From: Polyangium sp. 6x1
GTDB taxonomy: Bacteria > Myxococcota_A > Polyangia > Polyangiales > Polyangiaceae
DNA length: 64,000 nt
Assembly: GCF_029946515.1 (NCBI RefSeq)
Contig: NZ_JARZHH010000033.1
Location: 54,427-118,426, forward strand
Direction: 5' to 3'
Part shown: positions 36,756 through 47,705 of the stretch, piece by piece
Position numbering within the stretch: the stretch's first letter is position 1
Layout: the number at the start of each line of letters is the position of its first letter
Made by a program: the position numbers and the translations under genes
Notes under the pieces: generated by a model
What the model saw: only the letters and a program-made list of their open reading frames with translations
Databases searched by the model: none
What the model was told of the DNA's origin: nothing

Positions 36756-38486
36756 TCAGGTCCCGCTCTCGGACGCGGGCTTCTTCTTCTTGCGCTTCTT
36801 CTTCTTGCCCTTGTCGTCGTCGGGCTTCTTGGTCTTGTCGTCGTCGGGCTTCTTGGTCTTGTCGCCGTCTTTCGACTCCGCCGAGGCAGGCTGCGTCGCC
36901 GCCGACGCCTCGCCTTCGCTCGCGCCTTCGGCCGTGTTCTTGCTGCGGTAGTGCGAGAAGCCGAGCTTCTCGTAGTAGCCGGCCTTGCCCGTCTGTCCGG
37001 GCTCGCGGCTCTCGATCGTGCCGCCGCCTGGCTGGGGCTCGGTGACGCCCGGCGTGCGGATGTCGGGGCCCTGCGTGACCACGAGGTACTCGTCCACGAC
37101 GTACTCGGGGTGCTCGTCGTCCTTCGCCTTGGACTCGAGCTCCTTCGGGCCCGTGCCGACGTTGATGATCTGCGCCGTCGGCGGGTACGAGTCGCTCCAC
37201 TTGTAACGAAGCGCGTGCGCGCCGTCGCGCACGACGCGTGAGCTCGTGGTCTTGAAGCCGGGGATACCGCGCTGCGCGAGCACGCGCATGCCCTCGGGAA
37301 GTTTGGGCGTCTGGCGCTCGACCTCCTCGAAGGGGAGCACCTCGTCGATGCGACGGAAGTACGTGACCGTGTGGCGGCGCTCGGGGCCGAGAATCTCGGC
37401 GCGCACGACGCCATCCGAGACGGTCTCGTGCAGGACGATCGGGAAGTCGAAGGGGTTGCGGAAGCGGAAGCTGATCGTCGGGTAGACGACGGTCGCGTCG
37501 AGGCCGAGCTTGATGTACGAGCTCGGCCGCGAGTGCGGGTAACGCTCGACGATGTCGAGGCCCGAGAAAAAGGCCGCGCCGTGCAGCGTGCCGGAGATCT
37601 GGCAGGTGCCGCCGCCGAGGCCGTCGACGAGCTCGCCTTGCGCGATGACGGTCGCGACGCGGTAGCCGTGCGCCTCGTCGCGTGGGCCGACGACGTCGTT
37701 GAAGTCGAAGATCTCGCCGGGCATGATCACGGTGCCGTCGAGCTTCGAGGCGGCGAGGCGGAGGTTGTACGTGCGGTCCCTCGTGCGCTCGCCCTGCGTG
37801 TAGCGCGTCTCGAAGTAGCCGAGCACGTGGCTGAACTGGACGTTGCCCATCTGCTCGGCGCGGCGCTTCGGCGGGACCTTTTCGACGGCGGCCGCGACCT
37901 CCTCCGCGCCCTGGCGGAAGGCCGCGTCGATGCGCGCGATCGTGCCGTAGACGTCGAGCCGATGGCCGTCCTTCTCGGGGACGAGTTTCTTCTGCGCGAG
38001 GTCGACGTAGGCGTCGGTCGCGGCCGCGTCGAGCTCGCTCTTCAGCGCGAGGAGTTTGTCGACCGCGGCCTCGGCGTCGAGGATGAGCGGCAAGGGGATG
38101 TCGAGCGGCTTGCCGGGGTTCGTCTCGTCGTGCGCGCGGCGGAGGGGGCTGCCTTCGCGCAGCGCCTCGCGCACGAAGCCGGCGAGGCGGACGCGATCGA
38201 TCTCGGCGCCGAGCGCGCCGCGGCGGATCTTGCGGCCCGTGCCGTCGGGCAGCTTGATCGTGATCTCGCCGGAGGCGTACCTGCGCACGAGGTCGAGCGC
38301 GTTCGCGACCGGATCGCCCTGCATCGGCACGGCCATGCCGGCGACGCGCAGCTCGGGCGTGGGGCGGACGACGGGCGCCTCGGGCGCGGGCGGCAGGAGC
38401 AGCCACGTGATGCCGAGGCCAGAGGCGATCGCCACGGCGGCCATCGCCGCGTAACGTTTTACCTCGGAGGATCGCGGGGCTCGCAT
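36756..38486 (-). CDS. VanW family protein
   Basis: A 576-aa protein with an N-terminal membrane anchor (AAMAAVAIASGLGITWLLL). The VanW domain is clear: YNLRLAASKLDGTVIMPGE, FDFNDVVGPRDEAHGYRVA and the hallmark GGGTCQISGTLHGAAF. VanW proteins are exported or anchored and linked to peptidoglycan, but their reaction is unknown. After the VanW domain lies a beta-rich region and a lysine/aspartate-repeat tail (KKPDDDK units, then KKKKRKKKK) that could bind cell-wall or nucleic-acid polyanions. No van resistance genes are nearby. The ATG at 38486 has a close GGAG. Confidence 0.9.
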   Translation of the reverse strand: MRAPRSSEVKRYAAMAAVAIASGLGITWLLLPPAPEAPVVRPTPELRVAGMAVPMQGDPVANALDLVRRYASGEITIKLPDGTGRKIRRGALGAEIDRVRLAGFVREALREGSPLRRAHDETNPGKPLDIPLPLILDAEAAVDKLLALKSELDAAATDAYVDLAQKKLVPEKDGHRLDVYGTIARIDAAFRQGAEEVAAAVEKVPPKRRAEQMGNVQFSHVLGYFETRYTQGERTRDRTYNLRLAASKLDGTVIMPGEIFDFNDVVGPRDEAHGYRVATVIAQGELVDGLGGGTCQISGTLHGAAFFSGLDIVERYPHSRPSSYIKLGLDATVVYPTISFRFRNPFDFPIVLHETVSDGVVRAEILGPERRHTVTYFRRIDEVLPFEEVERQTPKLPEGMRVLAQRGIPGFKTTSSRVVRDGAHALRYKWSDSYPPTAQIINVGTGPKELESKAKDDEHPEYVVDEYLVVTQGPDIRTPGVTEPQPGGGTIESREPGQTGKAGYYEKLGFSHYRSKNTAEGASEGEASAATQPASAESKDGDKTKKPDDDKTKKPDDDKGKKKKRKKKKPASESGT

Positions 38487-38693
38487 CGCTCCGGCATCTT
38501 GGAAAGAGAGGCCCGTCGCGTCAAGCGAACGGCTCGATGCAATAGAGTTGCAAAAGCATCCGAGGTGGTTTAGAAGGGACGTCGTGGCACGGCGGTTCGT
38601 TGGTCAGCCGCCGTGCGTCACGCCGCTCGCGGGGGCGCGGGTTTCCCGGACCCCTTCTTCACCGCGCCCTCGCGAGCGGGCTTTTTTTCGGCT

Positions 38694-39782
38694 TCAGTCA
38701 GCCACGAAACCCTTCCAGCGGCGCATGTAGTCGACGAACTTCGGGCTGAGGCCGCGCTCGAGGAGCTCGGCGGCCGCCATCGGAGGGCGCCTCGGCTCCC
38801 ACGTCGCGTCGCGCGCGCGGAGCGGCCAGTCGGGGTTCAGGATCGCGGAGCGGGCGAGCGAGACGCCGTCGGCGCCGAGCTCGAGGAGGGCCTCGGCCTC
38901 GGCGCGTGTCCAGATTTTGCCCGCGACGAAGAGCGGGACGTCCGCCGGGAGAGCGTGGCGGAAGATCGGGATGGGATGCACGTCGGGGCGCTTCTTCGTG
39001 TTCGCGAAGCTGTCCCAGAGCGAGACGCCGAGGAAGTCGATGCCGTCCTCGGCGAGCCAGCGCGTGAGCGTGAGGTTCTCGTCGAGGTCGAGGCCCTTGG
39101 CCTGGCCCCAGTCCTCGGGCGAGATGCGGACGCCGACGAGGAACGACGCAGGGACGGCGGCGCGCGCGGCGCGCGTGGCTTCGCGCAGGAGGCGCGCGCG
39201 GTTCTCGAAGGAGCCGCCGTAGGCGTCGTCGCGCTTGTTGCCAGTCGCGCTCAGGAACTGGCCGAGGAGGTAGCCGTGCGCGCCGTGGAGCTGGACACCG
39301 TCGAAGCCCGCGCGGTGCGCGCGCACGGCGGCGTCGCGGAAGGCAGCGATGACGCGCTCGATGTCCTCGCGCGTCGCGGCGCGCGGGTTTGCGGCGTCGC
39401 CTTCGAGCTCGCTCGCGCTCCACGGGCGCTCGCCGGTGACGCTCGTGTCGGCGCGGGCGCCGCCGTGGAAGATCTGGACGATGGAGAGGGCGCCGCGGTC
39501 GCGGAGCGCGGTGGCGAGGCGCGTGAGGCCCGGCAGGAGCTTGTCGTCGTAGATGCCGAGCTCGCCGGGCCAACCCTGACCGTCCCGCGTGACGTGCGCG
39601 GCGCAGGTCGCGACGATGCCGAAGCCGCCCTCGGCGCGTAGCGCGAGCCAGTGGAGCTCTTCGTCGGAGAGCGTGCCGTCGGCGTGGCTCTGCTGGTTCG
39701 TCATGGGCGCGAGCGCGATGCGATTGCGCGCCGTGCGGCCGTTGCGAAACGCGAGCGGTTCGAAGAGGTCTTTCGAGGCCAT
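38694..39782 (-). CDS. Old yellow enzyme-like NADH:flavin oxidoreductase
   Basis: A 362-aa TIM-barrel flavoenzyme of the OYE family: NRIALAPMTNQQ near the N-terminus, the FDGVQLHGAHGYLLGQFLS motif that binds FMN and substrate, RDDAYGGSFENRARLL, and a C-terminal barrel segment (GADGVSLARSAILNPDWP). Such enzymes reduce activated C=C bonds using NAD(P)H. The active-site His-x2-His arrangement is kept. The gene shares a 213-bp divergent region with the next plus-strand gene. Physiological substrate is unknown. Confidence 0.93.
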   Translation of the reverse strand: MASKDLFEPLAFRNGRTARNRIALAPMTNQQSHADGTLSDEELHWLALRAEGGFGIVATCAAHVTRDGQGWPGELGIYDDKLLPGLTRLATALRDRGALSIVQIFHGGARADTSVTGERPWSASELEGDAANPRAATREDIERVIAAFRDAAVRAHRAGFDGVQLHGAHGYLLGQFLSATGNKRDDAYGGSFENRARLLREATRAARAAVPASFLVGVRISPEDWGQAKGLDLDENLTLTRWLAEDGIDFLGVSLWDSFANTKKRPDVHPIPIFRHALPADVPLFVAGKIWTRAEAEALLELGADGVSLARSAILNPDWPLRARDATWEPRRPPMAAAELLERGLSPKFVDYMRRWKGFVAD

Positions 39783-39995
39783 CGTGCGGCGAGGCTAGCA
39801 GCGCTCTCGCCGGGGGCCATGCTCGGACATTGTGCGTCCGGGCGAGGGGCCTCGTTCATTGAAATGAGCCGGCGGATCCATTAAAGAGAGCAGACGTACC
39901 GCGGCCGGTCGATGGACGCGGCGAGGGCGGGCCGGACGCGCCGGCTGCCCGCGCCGCGCGTCGCGCGGACGCTGCATGTCTTCAACGAGGCTCGC

Positions 39996-41219
39996 ATGAA
40001 CCTTGCTGCACAGCGCTCGCCCGCGACGCGCTCGGGCGCGGACGATCGATTCGTCGCCGATGAATTCCTCAGCCTTCGCGGCCGGGCCGTTCGATGGGAG
40101 CTCGCCGCGTGGTCGGGGGCGATCACGCAGGCGCTCGCACGGGCGCTCGCGCAGAGCCGCGAGGAGCGGCTCGCGGCGCTCGCCCCGTGCTTCGAGGAGG
40201 CCACGATCGTCGCAGGTCACCTCGGCAGGCACGAGGACGCGCGCCGCATCGCGGAGGCCGCGGTCCGTTTTTATGCGGCGGTCGCCCGGCAAAAGCGATC
40301 GGCCGAGGCGCTCGCGTTCGCCGTCTCCGCGCTCGTCGGGCTCGGCGCCGCGGAGCGCGCGGCAGGGCGGCTCGACGAGGCGCTCCTGCACCTCGGGCGC
40401 GTGCGCTCGCTCGGGCTCGGCGCGGAGATCGGCGCGGGGCTCCTCCGCGTGTCGCGCGCGCAATGGGAGAGCGTGCTCGCGCTCGAGCCGGCTGCGGCAA
40501 GGGCGATCGCGCTCGCGTCGGCGACGGAGACGCTCTCCGCGCTGCTCGCGGCGCGCAGGCTCGAGGACGTCGTGTCGCTCGCGCTCGTGTCGCGTCGCGG
40601 CGCGACGGATCCCCCCGCGCTCGAATGGGCGCGCAAGGAGGCCGCGCTCTCCGCGCTTTGCCGGCTCGGCCGCCCCGACGAGGCGCTCGCGCTCGCCGCG
40701 CGTTACACCGTGGAGGCGGGCGAAACGGAGCGGCTCGTCTTCGAGCTGCGCCGGGCCGAGGTGCTCGCGTGTTTCGGCGACGTCGCGAAGGCGCGCGCGC
40801 TCGCCGAGGTGGTGCTCGGGCAGCTCGAACGCAAATGGCGATCGCGCCCCGGCACGCTCGAAGACGTGCGGCTCGCCGCGCGCGTGGCGAGGCTCTGCGC
40901 GCTGCTCGGCGAGGCGTCGTCGGCCGATTTTTGCTGGGCCGCGCTGGCCGAGGCGCTCGCGATCGGCGACGTGCCGCTGCAAGCGGAGCTGCTCGTGCAC
41001 ATCGTGGAGACGGACTGGGACCAGGAGCGGCGCGACGACGCCTCGGACCTTTTGCGCGCGGTGGCGCTCGGATCGGGGTATCGATTGCCGGCGGCCGAGC
41101 ACCTGCTTTCGCCCGAGGACGGACCGCGCTCCTCGCGCTCGGCCGACGAGCGCGCGCCTGGCTTCACGTCGCTCGTCGCTTCGCTCTGCGCGCTCGATCC
41201 GGGGCGGCGCACGTCTTGA
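39996..41219 (+). CDS. TPR-like helical repeat protein
   Basis: A product of about 407 aa, almost entirely helical and Ala/Leu/Arg-rich, with repeats about 35-40 residues apart (ARRIAEAAVRFYAAVARQ, ALVGLGAAERAAGRLDEALL, ALSALCRLGRPDEALALAAR, VLACFGDVAKARALAEVVL). This fits a TPR superhelix that binds other proteins. There is no signal peptide. The ATG at 39996 has GAGG 5 bp upstream and is preferred to the ATG at 39912. It lies 52 bp before the vWA gene on the same strand, so it may work with that protein. Confidence 0.7.
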   Translation: MNLAAQRSPATRSGADDRFVADEFLSLRGRAVRWELAAWSGAITQALARALAQSREERLAALAPCFEEATIVAGHLGRHEDARRIAEAAVRFYAAVARQKRSAEALAFAVSALVGLGAAERAAGRLDEALLHLGRVRSLGLGAEIGAGLLRVSRAQWESVLALEPAAARAIALASATETLSALLAARRLEDVVSLALVSRRGATDPPALEWARKEAALSALCRLGRPDEALALAARYTVEAGETERLVFELRRAEVLACFGDVAKARALAEVVLGQLERKWRSRPGTLEDVRLAARVARLCALLGEASSADFCWAALAEALAIGDVPLQAELLVHIVETDWDQERRDDASDLLRAVALGSGYRLPAAEHLLSPEDGPRSSRSADERAPGFTSLVASLCALDPGRRTS

Positions 41220-41271
41220 CTTGATCGGTAGAAGGTCGCGCGGATCGGTGTAGCATCGGTGTCGGCCCGCC

Positions 41272-44200
41272 ATGACCGATCCCACGACCGACCGAATCAC
41301 CCAGGGCACCCTGCGCACGTCGAGCGGCGCGCCTTTGCCGCTCGAACACACGGACGTCGAGGCCAAGATCAACGGCCCCGTCGCGAGCGTCACGCTGAAG
41401 CAGCGCTTTCGCAACACGACGGGCGGGCCCATCGAGGCCGAATACCTCTTCCCGCTGCCGCACGAGGCGTCGGTGCACACGATGCGTTTTCGCATCGGCG
41501 CGCGCACGGTCGAGGCCGTCGTCAAGGAAAAGGAAGAGGCGAAGCGCGCGTACGAGGCCGCGCGGCGCGAGGGGCGCAGCGCGACGCTGCTCGAGCAGGA
41601 TCGGCCGAACCTGTTCACGCTGAGCGTCGCGAACATTCCGGACGGCGAGACGATCGAGGTCACGCTCGGCTATCAGGAAAAGCTCGCGTTCGACGAGGGC
41701 GAGTGGCGCTTCGTATTCCCGATGGTCACGACCGAGCGCTACCACGCGAGGACAGCCGCCGACGTGCCCGAGGCCGCCGCCGCGATCCGCCCGCCACGCG
41801 CGGCGACGGGGGAGCGGAAAGCCGATGTGAGCGTCAGCGTGGAGATCCGCGCCGGCGTGCCGATCGAGCCGCCGCGCTCGCCGTCGCACAGGCTCGACGT
41901 CGAGCCCCTCGAAGGCGGCGCATTCCGCGTGAAGCTCTCCGCGTCGGAGACCGTCCCGAACCGCGATTTCGTGATCGCCTACCACGCGCAACACGACAAG
42001 GGCGTGCGGCCTCGGGTCCATTTCGAGCGCCAGGCCGACAAGATGGGAACGTTCCTGCTCGTCGTGACGCCGCCCGTCGCGCCGCTCGAAGACCTCTCCC
42101 TCGCGGAGGCCGGCCCGACCGGCGATCACCGCACGTTCCGCTGCAACAATTGCGGCGGCGCCCTCCGGGATCCTTCGACAGTGAAGGAATGGCCGGGCCT
42201 CGGACCGGCGTGGAAATGCGAGTATTGCGGCGTGATCGTCGCGGCGACGCGCGAGCTCGCGAAGGTCGGGCTGCCGCGCGACGTCGTTTTCCTCGTCGAC
42301 CGCTCCTGCTCGATGCGCGGCCAGAGCCTCCCGCAGGCCCGGCGCGCGGTGCGCTTGATCCTCGATCACCTCGGGCCGGGCGATCGCGCCCAGGTCTTCG
42401 TGTTCGATCACGACCGGATCGCCGCGGACAAACAGGGCGAGAAATTCGTCCCGATCACGAAGGAATGGGTCGAGGAGATCGACGTGTTCCTCCGGAGCAT
42501 GACGGCGCGCGGCGGCACGGAGCTCGAGGAGGCGCTCGTTCGCGCGTCGAAATTGCCCACGGAGAAGGGGCGGACGCGGCTCGTCGTCTTGCTGACGGAC
42601 GGCGCCGTGGGCAACGAGGGTCGGATCTTCCGGCGCGCGCCGGAGATCCTCGGCAAGGAGACGCGCCTTTATGTGCTCGGCGTGGGTCCGTCCGTGAATC
42701 GTTATCTCGTCGAGCGGCTCGCGCGTGCGGGCGGCGGCGCGAGCGACGTGCTCTTGCCCGGCGAGGACGTCGAGACCGTCGTGCCGCGCTTCGCGCGCCG
42801 CGTCCGTCAGGCGGGTCCCGTGCTCAAGAATTTGCGTTTGTCCTGGGACGATGCGATGCCCGTGGACGTCTATCCGAGCCCGGCGCCCGAGCTCTTCGGG
42901 GGACAAACCGTGCAGCTCCTCGGCCGTTTCGCCGGGTCGGGGAAGAGCCGGCTCGTGCTCACGGCGGAGCGCGCGACGGGTGAGCCGTTCCGGCAGGAGG
43001 TCGACGTCGAGCTGCCGGAGCAATCCGATGAGATCCCGGGGCTCGAACGGCTGTGGGCGCGGCTCCGGATCGACGCGCGTTTGTCGCGGCTCGCCGAGGC
43101 GCCCGGGGAGGCGGCCGAGGTGCGCATGGAGGTGCTCGCGCTCGCGCTGAAGCACAAGCTCCTCTCCCCGTACACGGCGCTCGTGGCCGAGGACAGCGAG
43201 AAGCGCGTCGAGGGGCCCGCGAAGAAGGTGCAAATGGAAGCGACGGCCTCGCTCGCGGATGAGGGCGGGGAGGATGCGTTCGAGGAGGGCGCCGTTGACG
43301 GGATGGTCGCGGAAGGCACAAGGTCGTTCGGCGAAAAGGCGAAGAGGGCCGGGGCGACGCGTGGGAAGGGGGGCGGCGAGATGGATATGCTCTCCGCCCG
43401 CTCGCTCTCCTTCGAAGACGAGGACGACGCCGAGGATGAATCGGTGCGTACGCGCGACGACATGCCTCGAGGGGCTGAGTCGGTCGCCGCCGCGCGTCCG
43501 TCGCTGAGAGCCCGCACGATGGTCGCGCCCCCCGCGCCGGCGCGCCCCGCAATGGCCGCGCCCGCGGCGCCGGGAGGGGCGCCTCGGTCAGGAGGAGCGT
43601 TTGGCGGGCCAACCGCGGCCAAGCCTCCGCCGCCGCCCGCCTCGGCGGGGGTGTTCGACGCCGAGGTCGGAGCGCCCAAGCGCGGCGGCGGAGGGTTTTT
43701 CTCGAAGGTGAAAGAGGCCTTCGGGATCGGCGGAAAAGAAAGAGAGGAAGCGGCTCCGCCCGTGCCGGCGACGATGGATTTCATGCCGATGGAGTCCAAG
43801 ACGGCGGACGACGCGCCGGCCACGCCGCACGAGCCCGCGGCCCTCGCGTCGGCCGCCCCCGCCCCGGCGGCGGCGGCGCCGCAAGGCCGGTCGCAAGGCG
43901 CGCCGCCGCTGCAATCGAACGACTCCGAGGCATATTCGCCCGAGATGCTGGCCCGCGTGGCGAGCGCCGGCGCCGGCGAGCTCGACCTCGTGTTCCTCGT
44001 CGACGAGACGGGCAGCATGGGCGAATACATCGAGGAGGTGAAGCGCAGGCTCGTCGAGATCATCGACGCCCTCCGGCGCGCCCCGCTTTGCCGCAGCCTG
44101 CGCCTCGGCCTCGTGAGTTACCGCGACCATCCCCCGCAGGATCGCTCCTTCGCGAGCCGCGTCGTGCCCCTCACCGACGATATCGCGTCGATCAAGAAGG

Positions 44201-44841
44201 GCGTCGAGCGCATGCAGGCGTCGGGCGGCGGCGATGGGCCGGAATCGGTGACCGACGGGCTTTACGACCTCGTGCGGCTCGATTGGCGGCCCCGCGCGGC
44301 GCGCGTCGTCGTCTGGGTCGGCGACGCGCCGCCGCACGGCGTGGAGCCCTCCGGCGACGCATTCCCCCAGGGCTGCCCCTGCGGGCACCACTGGTATGCG
44401 CAGGCCGAGAACGCCCGCGAGATGGGCATCGTCATTCACGCCGTCGGCTGCTTGCCCACGCTGCGCCAGTACGTGGGCGCCGAGGACGTGTTCAAGACGG
44501 TGGCGCGAACGGCCCGCGGCCTGTATTTGCCGCTCGAACGCGCGAACCTCCTCATCCCGATCATCACCGGTGTCGCCGAGACCGAGCTCGACAAGCAACG
44601 CATCGAGGAGCACATCGCCGAGGTGCTCGCGAAATACGAAAAAGTGCTCGTCCCGGCCGAGCAGGAGGAGCGCGTCCGCTTCGTGACCGACGTCCTCCGC
44701 CAGGGAAACGTGCGCCCGCGTGGCCTCGTCTACGACCCGTCGAAACCCGGCCCCTCGCCGCTGCGCTTCCGCGAGATCACCCCGGCCGACGTGGAGGAGG
44801 GGATCGAGCGGCTCCGCAGGTTCGCGCGTACCTCCCTGTAA
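41272..44841 (+). CDS. VIT / zinc-ribbon / double von Willebrand A protein
   Basis: A 1189-aa multidomain protein. Order: a VIT domain (residues ~10-150), a linker, a zinc ribbon with C291-x2-C294 and C316-x2-C319, a first vWA domain with MIDAS DRSCSM starting at D343, a beta domain and helical bundle (~530-650), a long Pro/Ala/Gly-rich acidic linker (~660-900), and a second vWA domain with MIDAS-like DETGSM starting at D911. Its C-terminus is helical and charged. vWA domains bind protein ligands through a metal; the DxTGSM form is known from vWA-kinase-type domains. No signal peptide is visible, so it is probably cytoplasmic. The start ATG gives MTDPTTDRITQG. Confidence 0.88.
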   Translation: MTDPTTDRITQGTLRTSSGAPLPLEHTDVEAKINGPVASVTLKQRFRNTTGGPIEAEYLFPLPHEASVHTMRFRIGARTVEAVVKEKEEAKRAYEAARREGRSATLLEQDRPNLFTLSVANIPDGETIEVTLGYQEKLAFDEGEWRFVFPMVTTERYHARTAADVPEAAAAIRPPRAATGERKADVSVSVEIRAGVPIEPPRSPSHRLDVEPLEGGAFRVKLSASETVPNRDFVIAYHAQHDKGVRPRVHFERQADKMGTFLLVVTPPVAPLEDLSLAEAGPTGDHRTFRCNNCGGALRDPSTVKEWPGLGPAWKCEYCGVIVAATRELAKVGLPRDVVFLVDRSCSMRGQSLPQARRAVRLILDHLGPGDRAQVFVFDHDRIAADKQGEKFVPITKEWVEEIDVFLRSMTARGGTELEEALVRASKLPTEKGRTRLVVLLTDGAVGNEGRIFRRAPEILGKETRLYVLGVGPSVNRYLVERLARAGGGASDVLLPGEDVETVVPRFARRVRQAGPVLKNLRLSWDDAMPVDVYPSPAPELFGGQTVQLLGRFAGSGKSRLVLTAERATGEPFRQEVDVELPEQSDEIPGLERLWARLRIDARLSRLAEAPGEAAEVRMEVLALALKHKLLSPYTALVAEDSEKRVEGPAKKVQMEATASLADEGGEDAFEEGAVDGMVAEGTRSFGEKAKRAGATRGKGGGEMDMLSARSLSFEDEDDAEDESVRTRDDMPRGAESVAAARPSLRARTMVAPPAPARPAMAAPAAPGGAPRSGGAFGGPTAAKPPPPPASAGVFDAEVGAPKRGGGGFFSKVKEAFGIGGKEREEAAPPVPATMDFMPMESKTADDAPATPHEPAALASAAPAPAAAAPQGRSQGAPPLQSNDSEAYSPEMLARVASAGAGELDLVFLVDETGSMGEYIEEVKRRLVEIIDALRRAPLCRSLRLGLVSYRDHPPQDRSFASRVVPLTDDIASIKKGVERMQASGGGDGPESVTDGLYDLVRLDWRPRAARVVVWVGDAPPHGVEPSGDAFPQGCPCGHHWYAQAENAREMGIVIHAVGCLPTLRQYVGAEDVFKTVARTARGLYLPLERANLLIPIITGVAETELDKQRIEEHIAEVLAKYEKVLVPAEQEERVRFVTDVLRQGNVRPRGLVYDPSKPGPSPLRFREITPADVEEGIERLRRFARTSL

Positions 44842-44853
44842 AACCGATTCCTC

Positions 44854-45633
44854 TCAGCAACAAACCTCGGGCTGCGAGCTGCGCGGGCTCGAGGGCCGCT
44901 CGCCCGTGATCGCGCGCGCGCTCGCCTTCGCCGCCTGCACGCAATCGCGCAAAAAGTGCCGGTAGATGTCGAGCGCGCCGGCGCCGAGCTCAGCGAGCTG
45001 CTCGGCGGCCTCCGGCATCCCGTCGAGGATCTTTTCGAGCGTCGAGGCATACAGCGCCGCGCGCTCCACGCCGACCGGCGCGCGCTTGCGCAGCCACGTG
45101 AGCCGGTCGGCCACGTCCGCCCCGAGCACACGCTGGGCCTGGATCACGAGCCCGAGGCTGAGGACGCTCGTGACGCGCTCGATCTCGTACTGGATCGCGG
45201 CATACCCGAGGGGCAGGTCTGCATCGAGGACCTCCTCGTTCAGCACGCGATAGGCGCGCATGACGACGGTCGGTCGCTCGGCGAGCATGGCGACGTCGAT
45301 CGAGATGCCGCACCGGATGCAGACGATCTGCGCGACGGCGCGGGCGTCGCGTACGACGTACGAGGCGCGGACCTCTTCCTGGGCCGCGTGCTCGCGGAAC
45401 GACCGGGCGATGGCGTCGAGCCCGAGCGCGTCGCATTGCTCCGCGGCGCTCCGCGACCAGCGCGCGGTCGGTTGCATGAGGTAAGGCGTCCGGGCGAACC
45501 ATTCGAGCAAGAAGCACTCGACCAGGACGGGGGACGCGTCGGCGGCCAGGATCTCGCCGAGGACGTGGTCATTCTCGACCTCGGCGCGGAGGGAAAGGAC
45601 ACGTGGCTCGTAAAGGGTCTTCAAGCTGTTCAT
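44854..45633 (-). CDS. Hypothetical helical protein, possibly heme-oxygenase-like fold
   Basis: A product of about 259 aa, all-helical, opening MNSLKTLYEPRVLSLRAEV. It contains EWFARTPYLMQP and FREHAAQEEVRASYVVRD, where His and Glu placement resembles HO-like or TenA-like bundles, but I see no complete metal-ligand set. The C-terminus ends in PEVCC. It shares an LYEPR-like segment with the paralogous helical proteins at 8760 and 28143, but the similarity is weak. The ATG at 45633 is chosen; one at 45672 would add 13 residues. It converges on the vWA gene, 12 bp away. Confidence 0.6.
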   Translation of the reverse strand: MNSLKTLYEPRVLSLRAEVENDHVLGEILAADASPVLVECFLLEWFARTPYLMQPTARWSRSAAEQCDALGLDAIARSFREHAAQEEVRASYVVRDARAVAQIVCIRCGISIDVAMLAERPTVVMRAYRVLNEEVLDADLPLGYAAIQYEIERVTSVLSLGLVIQAQRVLGADVADRLTWLRKRAPVGVERAALYASTLEKILDGMPEAAEQLAELGAGALDIYRHFLRDCVQAAKASARAITGERPSSPRSSQPEVCC

Positions 45634-46157
45634 GGGGGGAATGCCTCGCGTCGAGGTAATTGCATTCGCCATGCCACGAGCGAAAAAGCCGGGAAATCAC
45701 GACCGTCACGGGATTGTCGAGCCGATTCTGCTCGATTGGAGCTTCAGGGGCCCTCGGTCAGGCAAAATCGGGGTGACGCGGCTGCCCTATGGTGATGCTT
45801 TCCCGCATCAGGGATGCGGCGCAGGCTCCCCACCACGGCGCGCACGCCGCACCCGCGCGGCAGGTGAACTTTCACACCGGCAGTTGACTGTTGACAAGGA
45901 AACGTTTTTCGTGTGGAGGGCACCGCAGGTGCATCCTCGTCGTCGGGGTGGAGGGACCGGGAACACCAGGGAAAGGGAAGCAAGCCCACCGTGCATCCGT
46001 CGAACACCAACACCGCGAGGGGACACACGGCCCGCGCTCACCACGGGGGCGGTTCGAAGCGAACACGCAGGCGCATGGTGGCTTGCGTTTCGGGGCGTGC
46101 TCGACCTACGGTTCCGCGAGCGGTGCTTTCCATCGGAACGAAGGGAACGACGAGAAC
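45634..46157. other. Intergenic region upstream of the FHA-sigma54 activator gene
   Basis: I see no gene here. The stretch separates divergent genes and should hold their promoters. TTGACT (45884) and TTGACA (45891) lie side by side and could be a -35 element, but no -10 follows at 16-18 bp. No sigma54 -24/-12 element was found by eye. Frames that stay open here continue into the activator gene but lack ribosome-binding sites. Confidence 0.3.
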
Positions 46158-47597
<1,440 letters not shown>

Positions 47598-47705
47598 GGT
47601 CAGGGCGGACCCGTGGGGGGTAGGGGATCACGCTCGCGCGCGGCGCGCACGATCTTGGTCCCCGGCGCCTGAACTCTGGCATAATGGCGAAAACCAGAGG
47701 ACGGC

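Noticed and set aside
36756..38486. Vancomycin-resistance gene, from the VanW name
   Set aside because: VanW-domain proteins are widespread and not resistance determinants alone; no vanA/H/X or D-Ala ligase genes are nearby.
45884..45919. Sigma70 promoter from TTGACT/TTGACA
   Set aside because: No acceptable -10 hexamer lies 16-18 bp downstream of either hexamer.
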